The notes below the pieces were generated by a model. It was given only the letters and a program-made list of their open reading frames with translations, was not told the origin of the DNA and did not search any database. From NCBI GenBank assembly GCA_944326695.1, contig CALVEZ010000010.1, positions 30,028-94,027 on the forward strand: 64,000 nucleotides of DNA. The letters run 5' to 3'. Source of the stretch: Candidatus Bilophila faecipullorum (GTDB taxonomy: Bacteria; Desulfobacterota; Desulfovibrionia; Desulfovibrionales; Desulfovibrionaceae). This document shows positions 7,810-20,018 of this stretch, piece after piece. Position numbers and translations under genes: made by a program. The stretch's first letter is position 1. Each line of letters starts with the position of its first letter.

Positions 7810-9429
7810 ATGAAAGTCCATTTTCTCGGGGCGGCGCAGACCGTTACAGGGTCCTGCTACTTGATTGAAGCCTGCGGCATCCGTTTTACCGTCGATTGCG
7901 GGATGCATCAGGGCAACTCTGAGATCGAAGCCCGCAATTTCGATACCAAAGCCTATTCGCCTTCCGATATTGCCTTTATTTTGCTCACGCATGCCCATAT
8001 CGATCACTCGGGCCTTTTGCCGCGCCTCGTCCATGAAGGCTTCAAAGGCCCCATCTACTGCACTCCACCTACCGCCGCCCTTGCCGGGCTGATGCTCGAA
8101 GACAGCGCGCACATTCAGGAAATGGAAGCGGAGTGGAAATACAAGAAGCAAAAGCGGCATACGGGACAGAACGCCAAAAATAAGGACATCGAACCCCTGT
8201 ACACGGTGGAAGACGCCCGGAACGTCCCCGCCCAGTTTCATCTCGTGGAATACGGCCAGACCTTGGAACCGCACCCGGGCATCCGTGTGACCTATCGCGA
8301 TGCGGGCCATATTCTCGGTTCGGCCTTTCTGGAAATGGCGATCACGGAAGAGGGCAAAACCACAAAGCTGGTTTTCTCGGGCGATCTGGGCCGCCCCGGA
8401 ACTCTCCTCATGCACGATCCGGTCACCGCGCAGCAGGCGGATTACCTCTTCATTGAAAGCACCTACGGCGACCGGAATCACAAGAACGAAGAGGCCACGT
8501 TCGACGAACTGGCGGAAGCCATCGCCTACAGCTACGGCAATAACGACAAGGTGATCATCCCCGCCTTCGCGGTGGGGCGGACGCAGGAAATCCTCTATTG
8601 TCTGTACCTGTTGCGGCAACAGGGCAAGTTGCCGGAGAACATGCCCATTTTCGTCGACAGCCCCTTGGCGATCAGGGCGACCGAAGTTTTCAAGACGTTC
8701 AAGGACTATCTCGATACGCCCGAGGTGAACCTCACCAACAATCTGTCCAAACTTTTGCCCAACGTCAAATTTACGCTGGACGCCACCGAATCGCAGGCCC
8801 TGAATCAGATGAAGGGCGCGGCCATCATTATTTCAGCCAGCGGCATGTGCAATGCCGGGCGGATTCAGCACCATCTGCGCCACAACGCATGGCGTCCCAC
8901 GGCCAGCATCGTTTTCGTGGGCTATCAGGGCGTCGGTACGCCGGGCCGCAAGATTGTCGACGGCGCGACGTCCATCCGTCTTTTCAATGAAGACATCGCG
9001 GTCAAGGCGCGGGTCTTCACCATCGGCGGTTTTTCGGCCCACGCCGGACAGAGTCAGATTCTGGACTGGATCGGGAAGATGACGCATCCGGCCATGCGCG
9101 TGGTGCTGGTGCACGGTGAAGAACGGGCGCAGGAAACGCTGGCGGGCCTGATCAAGGCGCAGTACCATCTTCCGGTGAATATTCCCGGATATTTGGAAGA
9201 AATGGAACTGGTAGCCGGACTCCAGCCCGAGGTGGTGGTCACGTCCCAGCCGCAAAGCCATGCCCGCGTCAATTGGGAGCTGCTGCTGGAAGAAACCGAA
9301 GGCAAGATGGCCAAGCTCCGGGCTCTGCTCGAAAACGCGCCTCAGCGCCCGTGGGACGAACAGGTGGACATCCGGGATCGCATTCTGGAGCTCAACAAGG
9401 AACTTTTGTCGGTTTTGGCGCAATTGTGA
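7810..9429 (+). CDS. MBL-fold beta-CASP RNA-processing hydrolase
   Basis: Predicted two-metal RNA endo/exonuclease of 539 aa related to CPSF73-like and YsH1-type proteins. The metallo-beta-lactamase signature THAHIDHSG sits at residues 60-68, followed by the beta-CASP domain (FAVGRTQEILYCL, FVDSPLAIRATEVF), the ASGMCNAGRIQHHL segment, and the RNA-specificity motif IGGFSAHAGQSQILDW near 402-417. A C-terminal segment of about 80 residues is predicted helical. Start ATG 7810 follows a consensus ribosome site. It stands alone, separated from rsmD by 71 bp, and divergent from the LOG gene. Confidence 0.9.
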   Translation: MKVHFLGAAQTVTGSCYLIEACGIRFTVDCGMHQGNSEIEARNFDTKAYSPSDIAFILLTHAHIDHSGLLPRLVHEGFKGPIYCTPPTAALAGLMLEDSAHIQEMEAEWKYKKQKRHTGQNAKNKDIEPLYTVEDARNVPAQFHLVEYGQTLEPHPGIRVTYRDAGHILGSAFLEMAITEEGKTTKLVFSGDLGRPGTLLMHDPVTAQQADYLFIESTYGDRNHKNEEATFDELAEAIAYSYGNNDKVIIPAFAVGRTQEILYCLYLLRQQGKLPENMPIFVDSPLAIRATEVFKTFKDYLDTPEVNLTNNLSKLLPNVKFTLDATESQALNQMKGAAIIISASGMCNAGRIQHHLRHNAWRPTASIVFVGYQGVGTPGRKIVDGATSIRLFNEDIAVKARVFTIGGFSAHAGQSQILDWIGKMTHPAMRVVLVHGEERAQETLAGLIKAQYHLPVNIPGYLEEMELVAGLQPEVVVTSQPQSHARVNWELLLEETEGKMAKLRALLENAPQRPWDEQVDIRDRILELNKELLSVLAQL

Positions 9430-9500
9430 TTTGCGGCTGCCGGAAGGGAACTCTCCTTTCCGGCAAGGCCGTCATTCTTTAATGTCTATTGGGAGTTTTC

Positions 9501-10067
9501 ATGCGCATTATCGCCGGTGCCCTTGGGGGCCGGATATTGAAGACTGTGGAGGGGCCGGGCTATCGGCCCGCCACGGCCAAGGTCCGTGAGGCCATTTTTT
9601 CGATGCTTGCCGCCCGCGGGGTGGTATGGAGCGGGCTGCGGGTACTGGATTTGTTCGCCGGAAGCGGGAGTCTGAGCTTTGAAGCCCTGAGCCGGGGAGC
9701 GGAGGAAGCCTGCCTCGTGGAGCGCGAAGCCAAGGCCGTGCAGTGCCTGAATCAGAATGTGGAGACGCTTGACCTGGCCGACCGGTGCCGGGTGGCGGAA
9801 ATGGACGTGATGCGCTTTTTACGCGGGCGGACCTATCAACCCTACGACGTGATTTTTGCCGATCCGCCCTATGGGGAAAACCGGCTTGCGCCTACGCTGA
9901 AGGCGGTCATGCGCGGGGGCTGGCTGGCGGAAGACGGCTATCTGCTGGCCGAGATCGAAGGCGGCCTGCGTTTTGACGCTGAGGCCGTCCATGAGGAACT
10001 GGAACTCGACGCCGATCGGCACTATGGGCAAACCCGGATCATTTTATGGCACAAGACAAGCGAATAG
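9501..10067 (+). CDS. rsmD: 16S rRNA (guanine(966)-N(2))-methyltransferase
   Basis: Methylates G966 of 16S rRNA in assembled 30S subunits using S-adenosylmethionine. The 188-aa protein has MRIIAGALGGRILK at the N-terminus, the SAM-binding motif VLDLFAGSGSLSFEALSRGA near 50-70 and the N6/N2-methyltransferase catalytic motif FADPPYG near 120. The start at 9501 is four codons inside the longest frame and has GGGAG 6 nt upstream. It overlaps coaD by 22 bp, a pairing that is common in bacteria. Confidence 0.95.
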   Translation: MRIIAGALGGRILKTVEGPGYRPATAKVREAIFSMLAARGVVWSGLRVLDLFAGSGSLSFEALSRGAEEACLVEREAKAVQCLNQNVETLDLADRCRVAEMDVMRFLRGRTYQPYDVIFADPPYGENRLAPTLKAVMRGGWLAEDGYLLAEIEGGLRFDAEAVHEELELDADRHYGQTRIILWHKTSE

Positions 10068-10636
10068 CGATCTACCCGGGGACTTTCGATCCCCTGACCA
10101 ACGGCCATGTCAATATTATCCGGCGCGCTCTGCGGCTTTTCGACAAGGTCATCGTCGCCGTGGCCGCCGATACGGGCAAGACGCCTCTCTTTTCCCTCAA
10201 CGAGCGCGTCGACATGGCCGAGAAGGTTTTTGCCAGAGAAAGCGACATCGTCGTGGAACCGTTTCAGGGGCTGCTTGTCGACTACGTGGCCAGCCGTAAC
10301 GCCCAGACGGTGTTGCGCGGCTTGCGGGCCGTTTCCGACTTTGAATACGAGTTTCAGATTTCGCTCATGAACCGCAAGCTGCGGCCCGACATCGAAACCC
10401 TGTTTTTGATTGCCGACTACCGCTGGCTGTACATCAGTTCGACCATCGTCAAAACCGTCGCGAGCTTGGGAGGAGATGTGCGGGGGCTGGTACCCGACCA
10501 TGTCTTCGCCTGCCTGCGCGCGCGTTTCGGCTTTGATCCCGTCGGCGTGGACGAGCCCATCGCGCCCCTCCCTTCCCCCGCCTTGCCGGGCCAGCCCGAT
10601 GCGTCCGCCCCGAACGGACGGGAGCAGCCATGCTGA
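10046..10636 (+). CDS. coaD: Phosphopantetheine adenylyltransferase
   Basis: Fourth step of coenzyme A synthesis: 4'-phosphopantetheine plus ATP gives dephospho-CoA. The nucleotidyltransferase motif YPGTFDPLTNGHVNII occupies residues 9-24 with the T/HxGH-type His; RGLRAVSDFEYEFQ and the ISSTIVKTVASLGGDVRGLVP segment are also family features. The protein is 196 aa, about 35 residues longer than usual, owing to a Pro/Ala-rich C-terminal tail. It overlaps rsmD upstream and miaA downstream by 7 bp, so the three genes are translationally coupled. Confidence 0.95.
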   Translation: MAQDKRIAIYPGTFDPLTNGHVNIIRRALRLFDKVIVAVAADTGKTPLFSLNERVDMAEKVFARESDIVVEPFQGLLVDYVASRNAQTVLRGLRAVSDFEYEFQISLMNRKLRPDIETLFLIADYRWLYISSTIVKTVASLGGDVRGLVPDHVFACLRARFGFDPVGVDEPIAPLPSPALPGQPDASAPNGREQPC

Positions 10637-11529
10637 AACGCGTTGTCTGTCTTGTCGGTCCCACAGGGGTAGGCAAGTCCGCAACGGCTCTCCGTCTGGC
10701 GGAGCATTTCGGCGGTTCCATCATCAATGCGGACTCGCGGCAGGTTTTTTCGGCCTTCCCCGTCATCACGGCCCAGCCTTCCGCTGCCGAGCAGGCCCTG
10801 TGTCCCCATCACCTCTACGGCTTTCTGCAAACGTCGTCCCGAATTTCGGCAGGGGCATGGGGCGACTTGGCCCTGCAACATATGGAAGGCGTCGCCTTTC
10901 CTCTGCTGGTGGGCGGGACGGGGCTCTATCTCCGCGCGCTTTTCGACGGCATCGTGGACATCCCCCCCATTCCTGACGAGCTTGTCCGCAAACTTTCCGA
11001 CGCCTGCGCGCAAGAAGGCAGCGCGGCTTTGCACCTGCGCCTTCGGGACATCGATCCTGACTACGCCGCCCGCATCCACGAACATGATCGCCAGCGGATT
11101 GTGCGGGCGCTTTGCGTTTACGAGTCCACGGGCAAGACCTTTTCATGGTGGCATCGGCAGACGCCGCCGCCCCGGGAAATGGACGTGCTGCGCATTGGCC
11201 TTCGCCTTCCGCTTGATGACTTGACCCCCTTGCTGGCACGCCGCATCGACGCCATGATCGACGCCGGGGCCGTGGACGAAGCGCGCGCCGAATACGCCAT
11301 CCATCCGGATGGGGCTTTGCCGGGATGGTCGGGGATCGGCTGCCGGGAACTTCACCAATACCTCTGCGGCGAGCTTTCCTTTGAGGCGGCCCGTCTGCTG
11401 TGGATAAAAAACACGCGGGCCTACGCCAAGCGGCAACTGACGTGGTTTAACGCGGACAGTCGCATCCGCTGGTTCGGGCCGGATCAGGCCGAGGACGTGG
11501 TGAAGCTGGTCCGTTCCTGGCAGGCGTAA
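10630..11529 (+). CDS. miaA: tRNA dimethylallyltransferase
   Basis: Adds the dimethylallyl group to N6 of adenosine 37 in tRNAs that read codons beginning with U. The 299-aa protein has the P-loop GPTGVGKS at 10-17, the NADSRQVF motif, and LLVGGTGLYLRALFDG in the middle. RQLTWFNAD near the C-terminus matches the family. It overlaps coaD by 7 bp and is followed by a bidirectional terminator shared with ackA. Confidence 0.95.
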   Translation: MLKRVVCLVGPTGVGKSATALRLAEHFGGSIINADSRQVFSAFPVITAQPSAAEQALCPHHLYGFLQTSSRISAGAWGDLALQHMEGVAFPLLVGGTGLYLRALFDGIVDIPPIPDELVRKLSDACAQEGSAALHLRLRDIDPDYAARIHEHDRQRIVRALCVYESTGKTFSWWHRQTPPPREMDVLRIGLRLPLDDLTPLLARRIDAMIDAGAVDEARAEYAIHPDGALPGWSGIGCRELHQYLCGELSFEAARLLWIKNTRAYAKRQLTWFNADSRIRWFGPDQAEDVVKLVRSWQA

Positions 11530-11550
11530 CAAAAAACACGAAGACATGAT

Positions 11551-11584
11551 AAAACCCGCCCTCTCCGAAAAGAGGGCGGGTTTT
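11551..11584. terminator. Bidirectional terminator between miaA and ackA
   Basis: A 14-bp perfect stem (11551-11564 with 11571-11584, arm AAAACCCGCCCTCT) with a 6-nt loop gives a T-run on either strand. It serves the convergent miaA and ackA genes. Confidence 0.9.
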
Positions 11585-11604
11585 ATTGAAAGAAAGGAAG
11601 CGGA

Positions 11605-12822
11605 TTACTTCTGGCAGCCTTCCACGATCTGCATGGTGGTGGTGGCGATTTCCAGCTCTTCGTTGGTGGGGATGACGAGGACGGGGATGCGGCTGTCGGA
11701 CGCGCTGATGGTGCGCGCACCGGGCTTGCGCAGGCGGTTTTCTTCCTTGTTCAGCTTGATGCCGAAGGCTTCCAGCCCTTCGCAGACGGCTTCGCGGACC
11801 AGTTCGTCGTTTTCGCCGATGCCGGCGGTGAAGACGATGGAATCGACGCGGCCAAGCAGGAAGAAGTAGGCGCCGAGAATCTTCTTGATGCTGCGCACCA
11901 GCATCTTGAAGGCAAGCAGGGCCTTTTCATCGCCCTTTTCAATGCTGGCATGCACGTCGCGCATGTCGCTCGTGCCGCAAATGCCGAACAGCCCCGACTT
12001 CTTGTTCATGAGGGTGTCGGCTTCCTGCGGGGTCAGGCCCTTCTTTTCCATGACGAAAGGCACAATGGCCGGATCGATGGAACCGCAGCGGGTGCCCATC
12101 ATCAAGCCTTCCAGCGGGGTCAGGCCCATGGAGGTGTCGATGCATTTCCCGTTCTGCACGGCGGTCATGGAAGAACCGTTGCCCAGATGCATGGTGATGG
12201 AGTTCAGTTCACCGAGGGGCTTTTTCAGATAGTCGGCGGTCGCCTTGGCGATGTACTTGTGGGAGGTGCCGTGGAACCCGTAGCGGCGGATGCGCAGTTC
12301 CTCATACAAGGAATAGGGCAGGGGATAGAGATAGGCTTCGGGGGCCAGCGACATGCCGAATTCGGTATCGAAGACGCCGACGTTGGGCACGCCCGGGAAG
12401 AGCTTTTCCGCCACTTCAATGCCCATGAGGTTGGCCGGATTGTGCAGCGGGCCAAGCGGGAAGCAGTCCCGGATGGTTTCCTTCACCTTCTCGTCAATGA
12501 GCACCGGCGCGGTAATGGCTTCGCCGCCGTGCAGCACGCGGTGGCCGATGGCGGAAATTTCGGACTTTTCTTTGATAACACCCTTTTCCGCATCAAGCAG
12601 CAAGGCGATGACGTCTTCCATGCCTTCGACATGGGTGGGGAAGCAGCGTTCCCTCACGATCTTTTCTTCCTTGTCCGTGCCGGGAGCGAGCTTGTGGCTC
12701 AGCTTGCCCATGTCCTGACCGATGCGTTCCACGACGCCGGAGCACAGGACGGTATGATCGTCCATGTTGAAGAGCTGGTATTTGCAAGAGGAAGAGCCGG
12801 CGTTGATGACCAGAATTTTCAT
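11605..12822 (-). CDS. ackA: Acetate kinase
   Basis: Converts acetyl phosphate and ADP to acetate and ATP, the substrate-level phosphorylation step of acetate formation from pyruvate. The 405-aa protein shows the ASKHA signatures: VINAGSSSCKYQLF at 4-17, HRVLHGGEAIT near 90, FGFHGTSHKYI type motif, the THLGNGSS-like MHLGNGSSMTA, and VFTAGIGEND. Start 12822 is fixed by family alignment (MKILVINAGSSS). No phosphotransacetylase gene is adjacent. The upstream neighbour is the PFOR that makes acetyl-CoA, separated by a PFOR terminator and the 6S RNA candidate; ackA transcription may come partly from read-through of that RNA. Confidence 0.97.
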   Translation of the reverse strand: MKILVINAGSSSCKYQLFNMDDHTVLCSGVVERIGQDMGKLSHKLAPGTDKEEKIVRERCFPTHVEGMEDVIALLLDAEKGVIKEKSEISAIGHRVLHGGEAITAPVLIDEKVKETIRDCFPLGPLHNPANLMGIEVAEKLFPGVPNVGVFDTEFGMSLAPEAYLYPLPYSLYEELRIRRYGFHGTSHKYIAKATADYLKKPLGELNSITMHLGNGSSMTAVQNGKCIDTSMGLTPLEGLMMGTRCGSIDPAIVPFVMEKKGLTPQEADTLMNKKSGLFGICGTSDMRDVHASIEKGDEKALLAFKMLVRSIKKILGAYFFLLGRVDSIVFTAGIGENDELVREAVCEGLEAFGIKLNKEENRLRKPGARTISASDSRIPVLVIPTNEELEIATTTMQIVEGCQK

Positions 12823-12854
12823 GGATGTTACCCGCTGATTAGAGGTTGACGAAA

Positions 12855-13040
12855 AACACATGCCGTTCTGCCCGCCGCAGGGCGGGAAAGCGTATCAGGT
12901 TCGATTCTGGGCAGTCCTACTTTCGGTCGGTATAAGCCTGAATCGCCGTGATCATGACCGCAGCAATGCTGCCCGGGACCAGGCGCGATCCCGAAAAGCG
13001 AAAGAAGCGTCCAACCGTGGGGAGCCCGGCGGAACGCAGG
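12855..13040 (-). ncRNA. ssrS: 6S RNA candidate (RNA polymerase regulator)
   Basis: A region of about 185 nt with no reading frame starts directly behind an excellent sigma-70 promoter and folds like 6S RNA. The ends pair: on the minus strand UGC-GUUC-CGCC-GGGC near the 5' end pairs with GCCC-UGC-GGCG-GGCA-GAAC-G-GCA at the 3' end (small bulges). The next 5' segment UCCCC would form the open central bubble, and GCAGC-AUU-GCUGC gives an apical stem. The 3' motif CUGCGGCGG is also found in E. coli 6S RNA, as is the GUUC...GGGC...CCCC order at the 5' side. 6S RNA binds sigma-70 holoenzyme in stationary phase. Ends are estimates. A covariance-model search would settle it. Confidence 0.68.
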
Positions 13041-13045
13041 AGGGT

Positions 13046-13075
13046 AATATAAGACGGAGCGCCCCTTCCTGTCAA
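13046..13075 (-). promoter_or_regulatory. Strong sigma-70 promoter for the 6S RNA candidate
   Basis: TTGACA on the minus strand (13070-13075) and TATATT (13046-13051) are 18 nt apart, or 17 nt if the -10 is read as TTATAT. The predicted start is near 13040, exactly where the pairing 5' end of the RNA begins. Confidence 0.75.
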
Positions 13076-13100
13076 AAGCTATGAAGGGGAAACTCCGTCC

Positions 13101-13141
13101 CGGGAAAGGAAAAGCCGGGAACCGGCATGACCGGTTCCCGG
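13101..13141 (-). terminator. PFOR intrinsic terminator
   Basis: An 11-bp perfect stem (13115-13125 with 13131-13141, arm CCGGGAACCGG) with a 5-nt loop begins 7 bp after the PFOR stop codon and is followed on the minus strand by CTTTTCCTTTCC. Confidence 0.75.
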
Positions 13142-13147
13142 ATTGCT

Positions 13148-17365
<4,218 letters not shown>

Positions 17366-18337
17366 TTACAGGAGGTCGGGATCGGCGGGGCGGCGTTCCC
17401 AGCAGACTTTCCCTTGCCCTTTCCTGAATTTGCGTAACAGGACATAGAGTGCCCCGGCCCCGCCGTCCGCCGGGCGCGCCGTGCAGAAGGCGAGGATAAC
17501 CCGTTTGAAGGGGTCTTGGGTAAACCATTCCTGAACTTTTTCCCGGAGAATGGGGACGCCGTGGGGCGAATTGCGGCCTCGTCCGGGTACGACCAGCACG
17601 GTGCGCTGCCCTTTGAAATAGGCGGCCCGGAAAAAGCCCACCAAGGCTTCAAAGGCCTGCTGCGCGTTCATGCCGTGCAGGTCCAGATGCGATTCGGGGC
17701 TGAACTGCCCGGCTTGCAATTTGCCGACGGTGAGGAGGTCAAGGCCGAGGACATGCCCCTCGACGTACTCATCGGTAAAGGCCAGTGCGAACTCCAGCTT
17801 TCCTTCCATGAATTCCTGGAGAGGATTCCCCGGAGCCTGTACCTGCTGGGGCAAGGGCGGCGTTTCGGCGGCCACCTCACGGCCTTTTCCCGCCAGAGGC
17901 TTTACATCTCGGACGGCGGCGAAAAAGGACGCATCTTCATCCGGGACGTTTTTCGCTTGCGGAGTGCCGTTTGGGGAAGGAGCTTTACCGGGTGCGGGCT
18001 GTGCGGGCACGGCGGCGGGTTTGGCACGGGATGACGTATTCCGGATGGACTCCGGTTGAAGAAGAGGGCGGCTCAATGCGGCGGACTCTTTGGCCTTGGG
18101 GCGGGCCGAGGCTTTTTCCGGGGTTCCCAGCCGGGCCACGCCAGTAACGGCGGAAAGAAAGGCTCGGGCGTCGCTGTCCTCAAGCGGCGCTTCGAACGCT
18201 TCGTAAAAGGAAGGCTCTTCTTTCTTGGGAACGGGCTTGGCGGATACGGCCTGCTTGCGTTTGTCCGCGGATTGAAATTTTTTCTTATCGAGCTTGCGGA
18301 AGGGGTTTTCCCCTGCAAAGGGATTTTCTTCGGTCAT
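17366..18337 (-). CDS. Smr/MutS2-type domain protein
   Basis: Stand-alone Smr-domain protein of 323 aa; Smr domains are nucleases that act on DNA or RNA, for instance in recombination suppression or stalled-ribosome mRNA cleavage. The C-terminal Smr domain is clear: LDLHGMNAQQAFEALV at 218-233, VVPGRGRNSPHG at 249-260, and GGAGALYVLLRK at 292-303. The first 170 residues are rich in Pro, Ala and Lys and probably disordered. It is divergent from purM and has its own terminator. Physiological substrate is unknown. Confidence 0.88.
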   Translation of the reverse strand: MTEENPFAGENPFRKLDKKKFQSADKRKQAVSAKPVPKKEEPSFYEAFEAPLEDSDARAFLSAVTGVARLGTPEKASARPKAKESAALSRPLLQPESIRNTSSRAKPAAVPAQPAPGKAPSPNGTPQAKNVPDEDASFFAAVRDVKPLAGKGREVAAETPPLPQQVQAPGNPLQEFMEGKLEFALAFTDEYVEGHVLGLDLLTVGKLQAGQFSPESHLDLHGMNAQQAFEALVGFFRAAYFKGQRTVLVVPGRGRNSPHGVPILREKVQEWFTQDPFKRVILAFCTARPADGGAGALYVLLRKFRKGQGKVCWERRPADPDLL

Positions 18338-18450
18338 GGTCGCAACCTTTTGATGCTTTATTTAAGGATCAAGAACCTGCCTAACATAAGCTTGCCCGCC
18401 GAGGACTGCAAGGGCGCTGCTTGGGGGCGCGGGAAGGGAGGTGGAGCCTC

Positions 18451-18479
18451 TTGCACAAGCGCGGGGAAAAGCCTATTCT
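18451..18479 (+). promoter_or_regulatory. Putative purM promoter
   Basis: TTGCAC (18451-18456) and TATTCT (18474-18479) are 17 nt apart and lie 40 bp before the purM start codon. No PurR-type or riboswitch element was recognised. Confidence 0.55.
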
Positions 18480-18518
18480 CGGCGAATACTTTACCCAAAG
18501 CCAGTTGAGGAGAGGATC

Positions 18519-19571
18519 ATGCCCCTGACGCGCGCCCAAGCGTATACCGAGGCCGGAGTCAATATCGACGCCGGCAACTCCCTTGTTTCACGGATTAAAT
18601 CCATCGTGTCCCAGACGCATATCCACGGCGTCCTGTCGGATATCGGCGGGTTCGGCGGCCTTTTCAAGCCGGATATGTCCGGTATGGACGAGCCCGTTCT
18701 GGTCGCTTCCACGGACGGGGTGGGCACGAAACTGAAGCTCGCCTTCGCTTTCGACAAGCATGATACCGTGGGTATCGATCTTGTCGCCATGAGTGCCAAT
18801 GATATTTTGGTTCAGGGCGCGCGCCCTTTGCTTTTCCTTGACTATTTCGCCACGGGAAAGCTGGATGTGGAAAAGACCACGCAGGTGATCGCGGGCATTG
18901 CCGAAGGCTGCAAGCAGGCAGGCTGCGCGCTGCTCGGCGGCGAAACAGCTGAAATGCCGGATATGTACGGCGAAGGCGAATATGATCTTGCGGGCTTTTG
19001 CGTGGGGATGGCGGACAATGCCAAGATCGTAGACGGGTCCGGTATCCGCGTAGGCGATGTGCTCATCGGTCTGGCGTCGTCCGGAGTGCACTCCAACGGC
19101 TATTCGCTGGTCCGCAAGATTTTGGACAAAAGCGGGCTGGGGCCGGATGATCTCATGCCGGGCTCGGATCGCACGGTCAAGGATGTCCTGCTGGCCCCGA
19201 CCTACATCTACTCCGATGTCGTGCGCAGCCTGATGCGTGATTTGCCCATCAAGGGCATGGTTCACATCACGGGCGGCGGCTTTTACGACAACATCCCGCG
19301 CGTCCTCCCCAATTCGGTCACGGCCGACATCAATTTCAATTCGTGGGACGTGCAGCCCGTGTTCCATTGGCTGCGCGAGCAGGGCGGCCTGACGTGGCCG
19401 GAAATGCTCCAGATTTTCAACTGCGGCATCGGCTATATTTTTATCGTCCCCAGCGAGATCGCGGAAGAAGCCATGAACCGCCTTTCGGCCATGCATAAAG
19501 GCGCGTGGGTCATCGGTACGATCGGTCGCCGTCAGGACAAGGACGAGGAACAGGTCAAGATTCTTTTCTAG
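18519..19571 (+). CDS. purM: Phosphoribosylformylglycinamidine cyclo-ligase (AIR synthetase)
   Basis: Fifth step of purine synthesis: ATP-dependent closure of FGAM to aminoimidazole ribotide. The 350-aa protein has the family N-terminus YTEAGVNIDAGNSLV, STDGVGTKLKLAF, DLVAMSANDILVQGARPLLFLDYF, GGETAEMPDMY and HITGGGFYDNIPRVLP. Start 18519 is supported by GAGGAGAGG 6 nt upstream and by family length; the longer open frame to 18441 runs through the promoter. It is a single-gene unit bounded by a bidirectional terminator. Confidence 0.97.
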   Translation: MPLTRAQAYTEAGVNIDAGNSLVSRIKSIVSQTHIHGVLSDIGGFGGLFKPDMSGMDEPVLVASTDGVGTKLKLAFAFDKHDTVGIDLVAMSANDILVQGARPLLFLDYFATGKLDVEKTTQVIAGIAEGCKQAGCALLGGETAEMPDMYGEGEYDLAGFCVGMADNAKIVDGSGIRVGDVLIGLASSGVHSNGYSLVRKILDKSGLGPDDLMPGSDRTVKDVLLAPTYIYSDVVRSLMRDLPIKGMVHITGGGFYDNIPRVLPNSVTADINFNSWDVQPVFHWLREQGGLTWPEMLQIFNCGIGYIFIVPSEIAEEAMNRLSAMHKGAWVIGTIGRRQDKDEEQVKILF

Positions 19572-19582
19572 TTTTCCATGTT

Positions 19583-19633
19583 CCATACAAAAAGCCTCCC
19601 TTCAGGTTACTTGAGGGGAGGCTTTTTGTATGG
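19583..19633. terminator. Bidirectional terminator between purM and the hemA operon
   Basis: A long near-perfect stem (19583-19600 with about 19616-19633, arm CCATACAAAAAGCCTCCC) gives T-runs for both convergent transcripts. Confidence 0.9.
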
Positions 19634-19661
19634 GCGATGGTAAGACGCCGGAGGCGCCGTC

Positions 19662-20009
19662 TTATTGAGGGAGCGAAGAGGCGGAAGAAGCCTCTTTAAG
19701 ACGGGCGTCCAGCCACAGCATCATGTCCCTTTCGGTTTCGGGAGAGGGGTAGGAGACGCATTCGCAGCGCATCCGGCCTTGCGCCCGTACCAAAAACTCA
19801 AGGCGTACGCCGCCGTCAAGGATTTCCAAGGCCAGACAGTGCGGCCCGCAGCTCGCCGTGTGTTCTTGCTGAACCGGCAACAAGTGACGCGCTTCGAGAG
19901 GAATCCAGTAGAGCTTTTCTATGCTTGAAGCATACCCTCTTTCGTCCAGTGTCTTTTCAAGCTTTTCCAGCGTATCGGCGGGTAGTTCGTCCACGACATA
20001 GCAACGCAT
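19662..20009 (-). CDS. Conserved hypothetical protein of the hemA operon
   Basis: A 115-aa soluble protein of unknown function. It starts 9 bp after hemA and is the last gene of the operon. Visible features are a central HTASCGPHCLALEIL segment with two cysteines, a basic middle, and an acidic helical C-terminus. No signal peptide or membrane segment. The position suggests a link to tetrapyrrole synthesis, but this is inference only. Frame, ribosome site (AGGAGGC before the ATG) and the terminator behind it support a real gene. Confidence 0.75.
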   Translation of the reverse strand: MRCYVVDELPADTLEKLEKTLDERGYASSIEKLYWIPLEARHLLPVQQEHTASCGPHCLALEILDGGVRLEFLVRAQGRMRCECVSYPSPETERDMMLWLDARLKEASSASSLPQ

Positions 20010-20018
20010 GAAAGCCTC

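Noticed and set aside
12861..12930. TPP riboswitch or tRNA T-arm like sequence (AACCTGATACG, GGTTCGATTC)
   Set aside because: No CTGAGA element and no second TPP helix; the T-arm stem does not pair. The region is better explained by 6S RNA folding.
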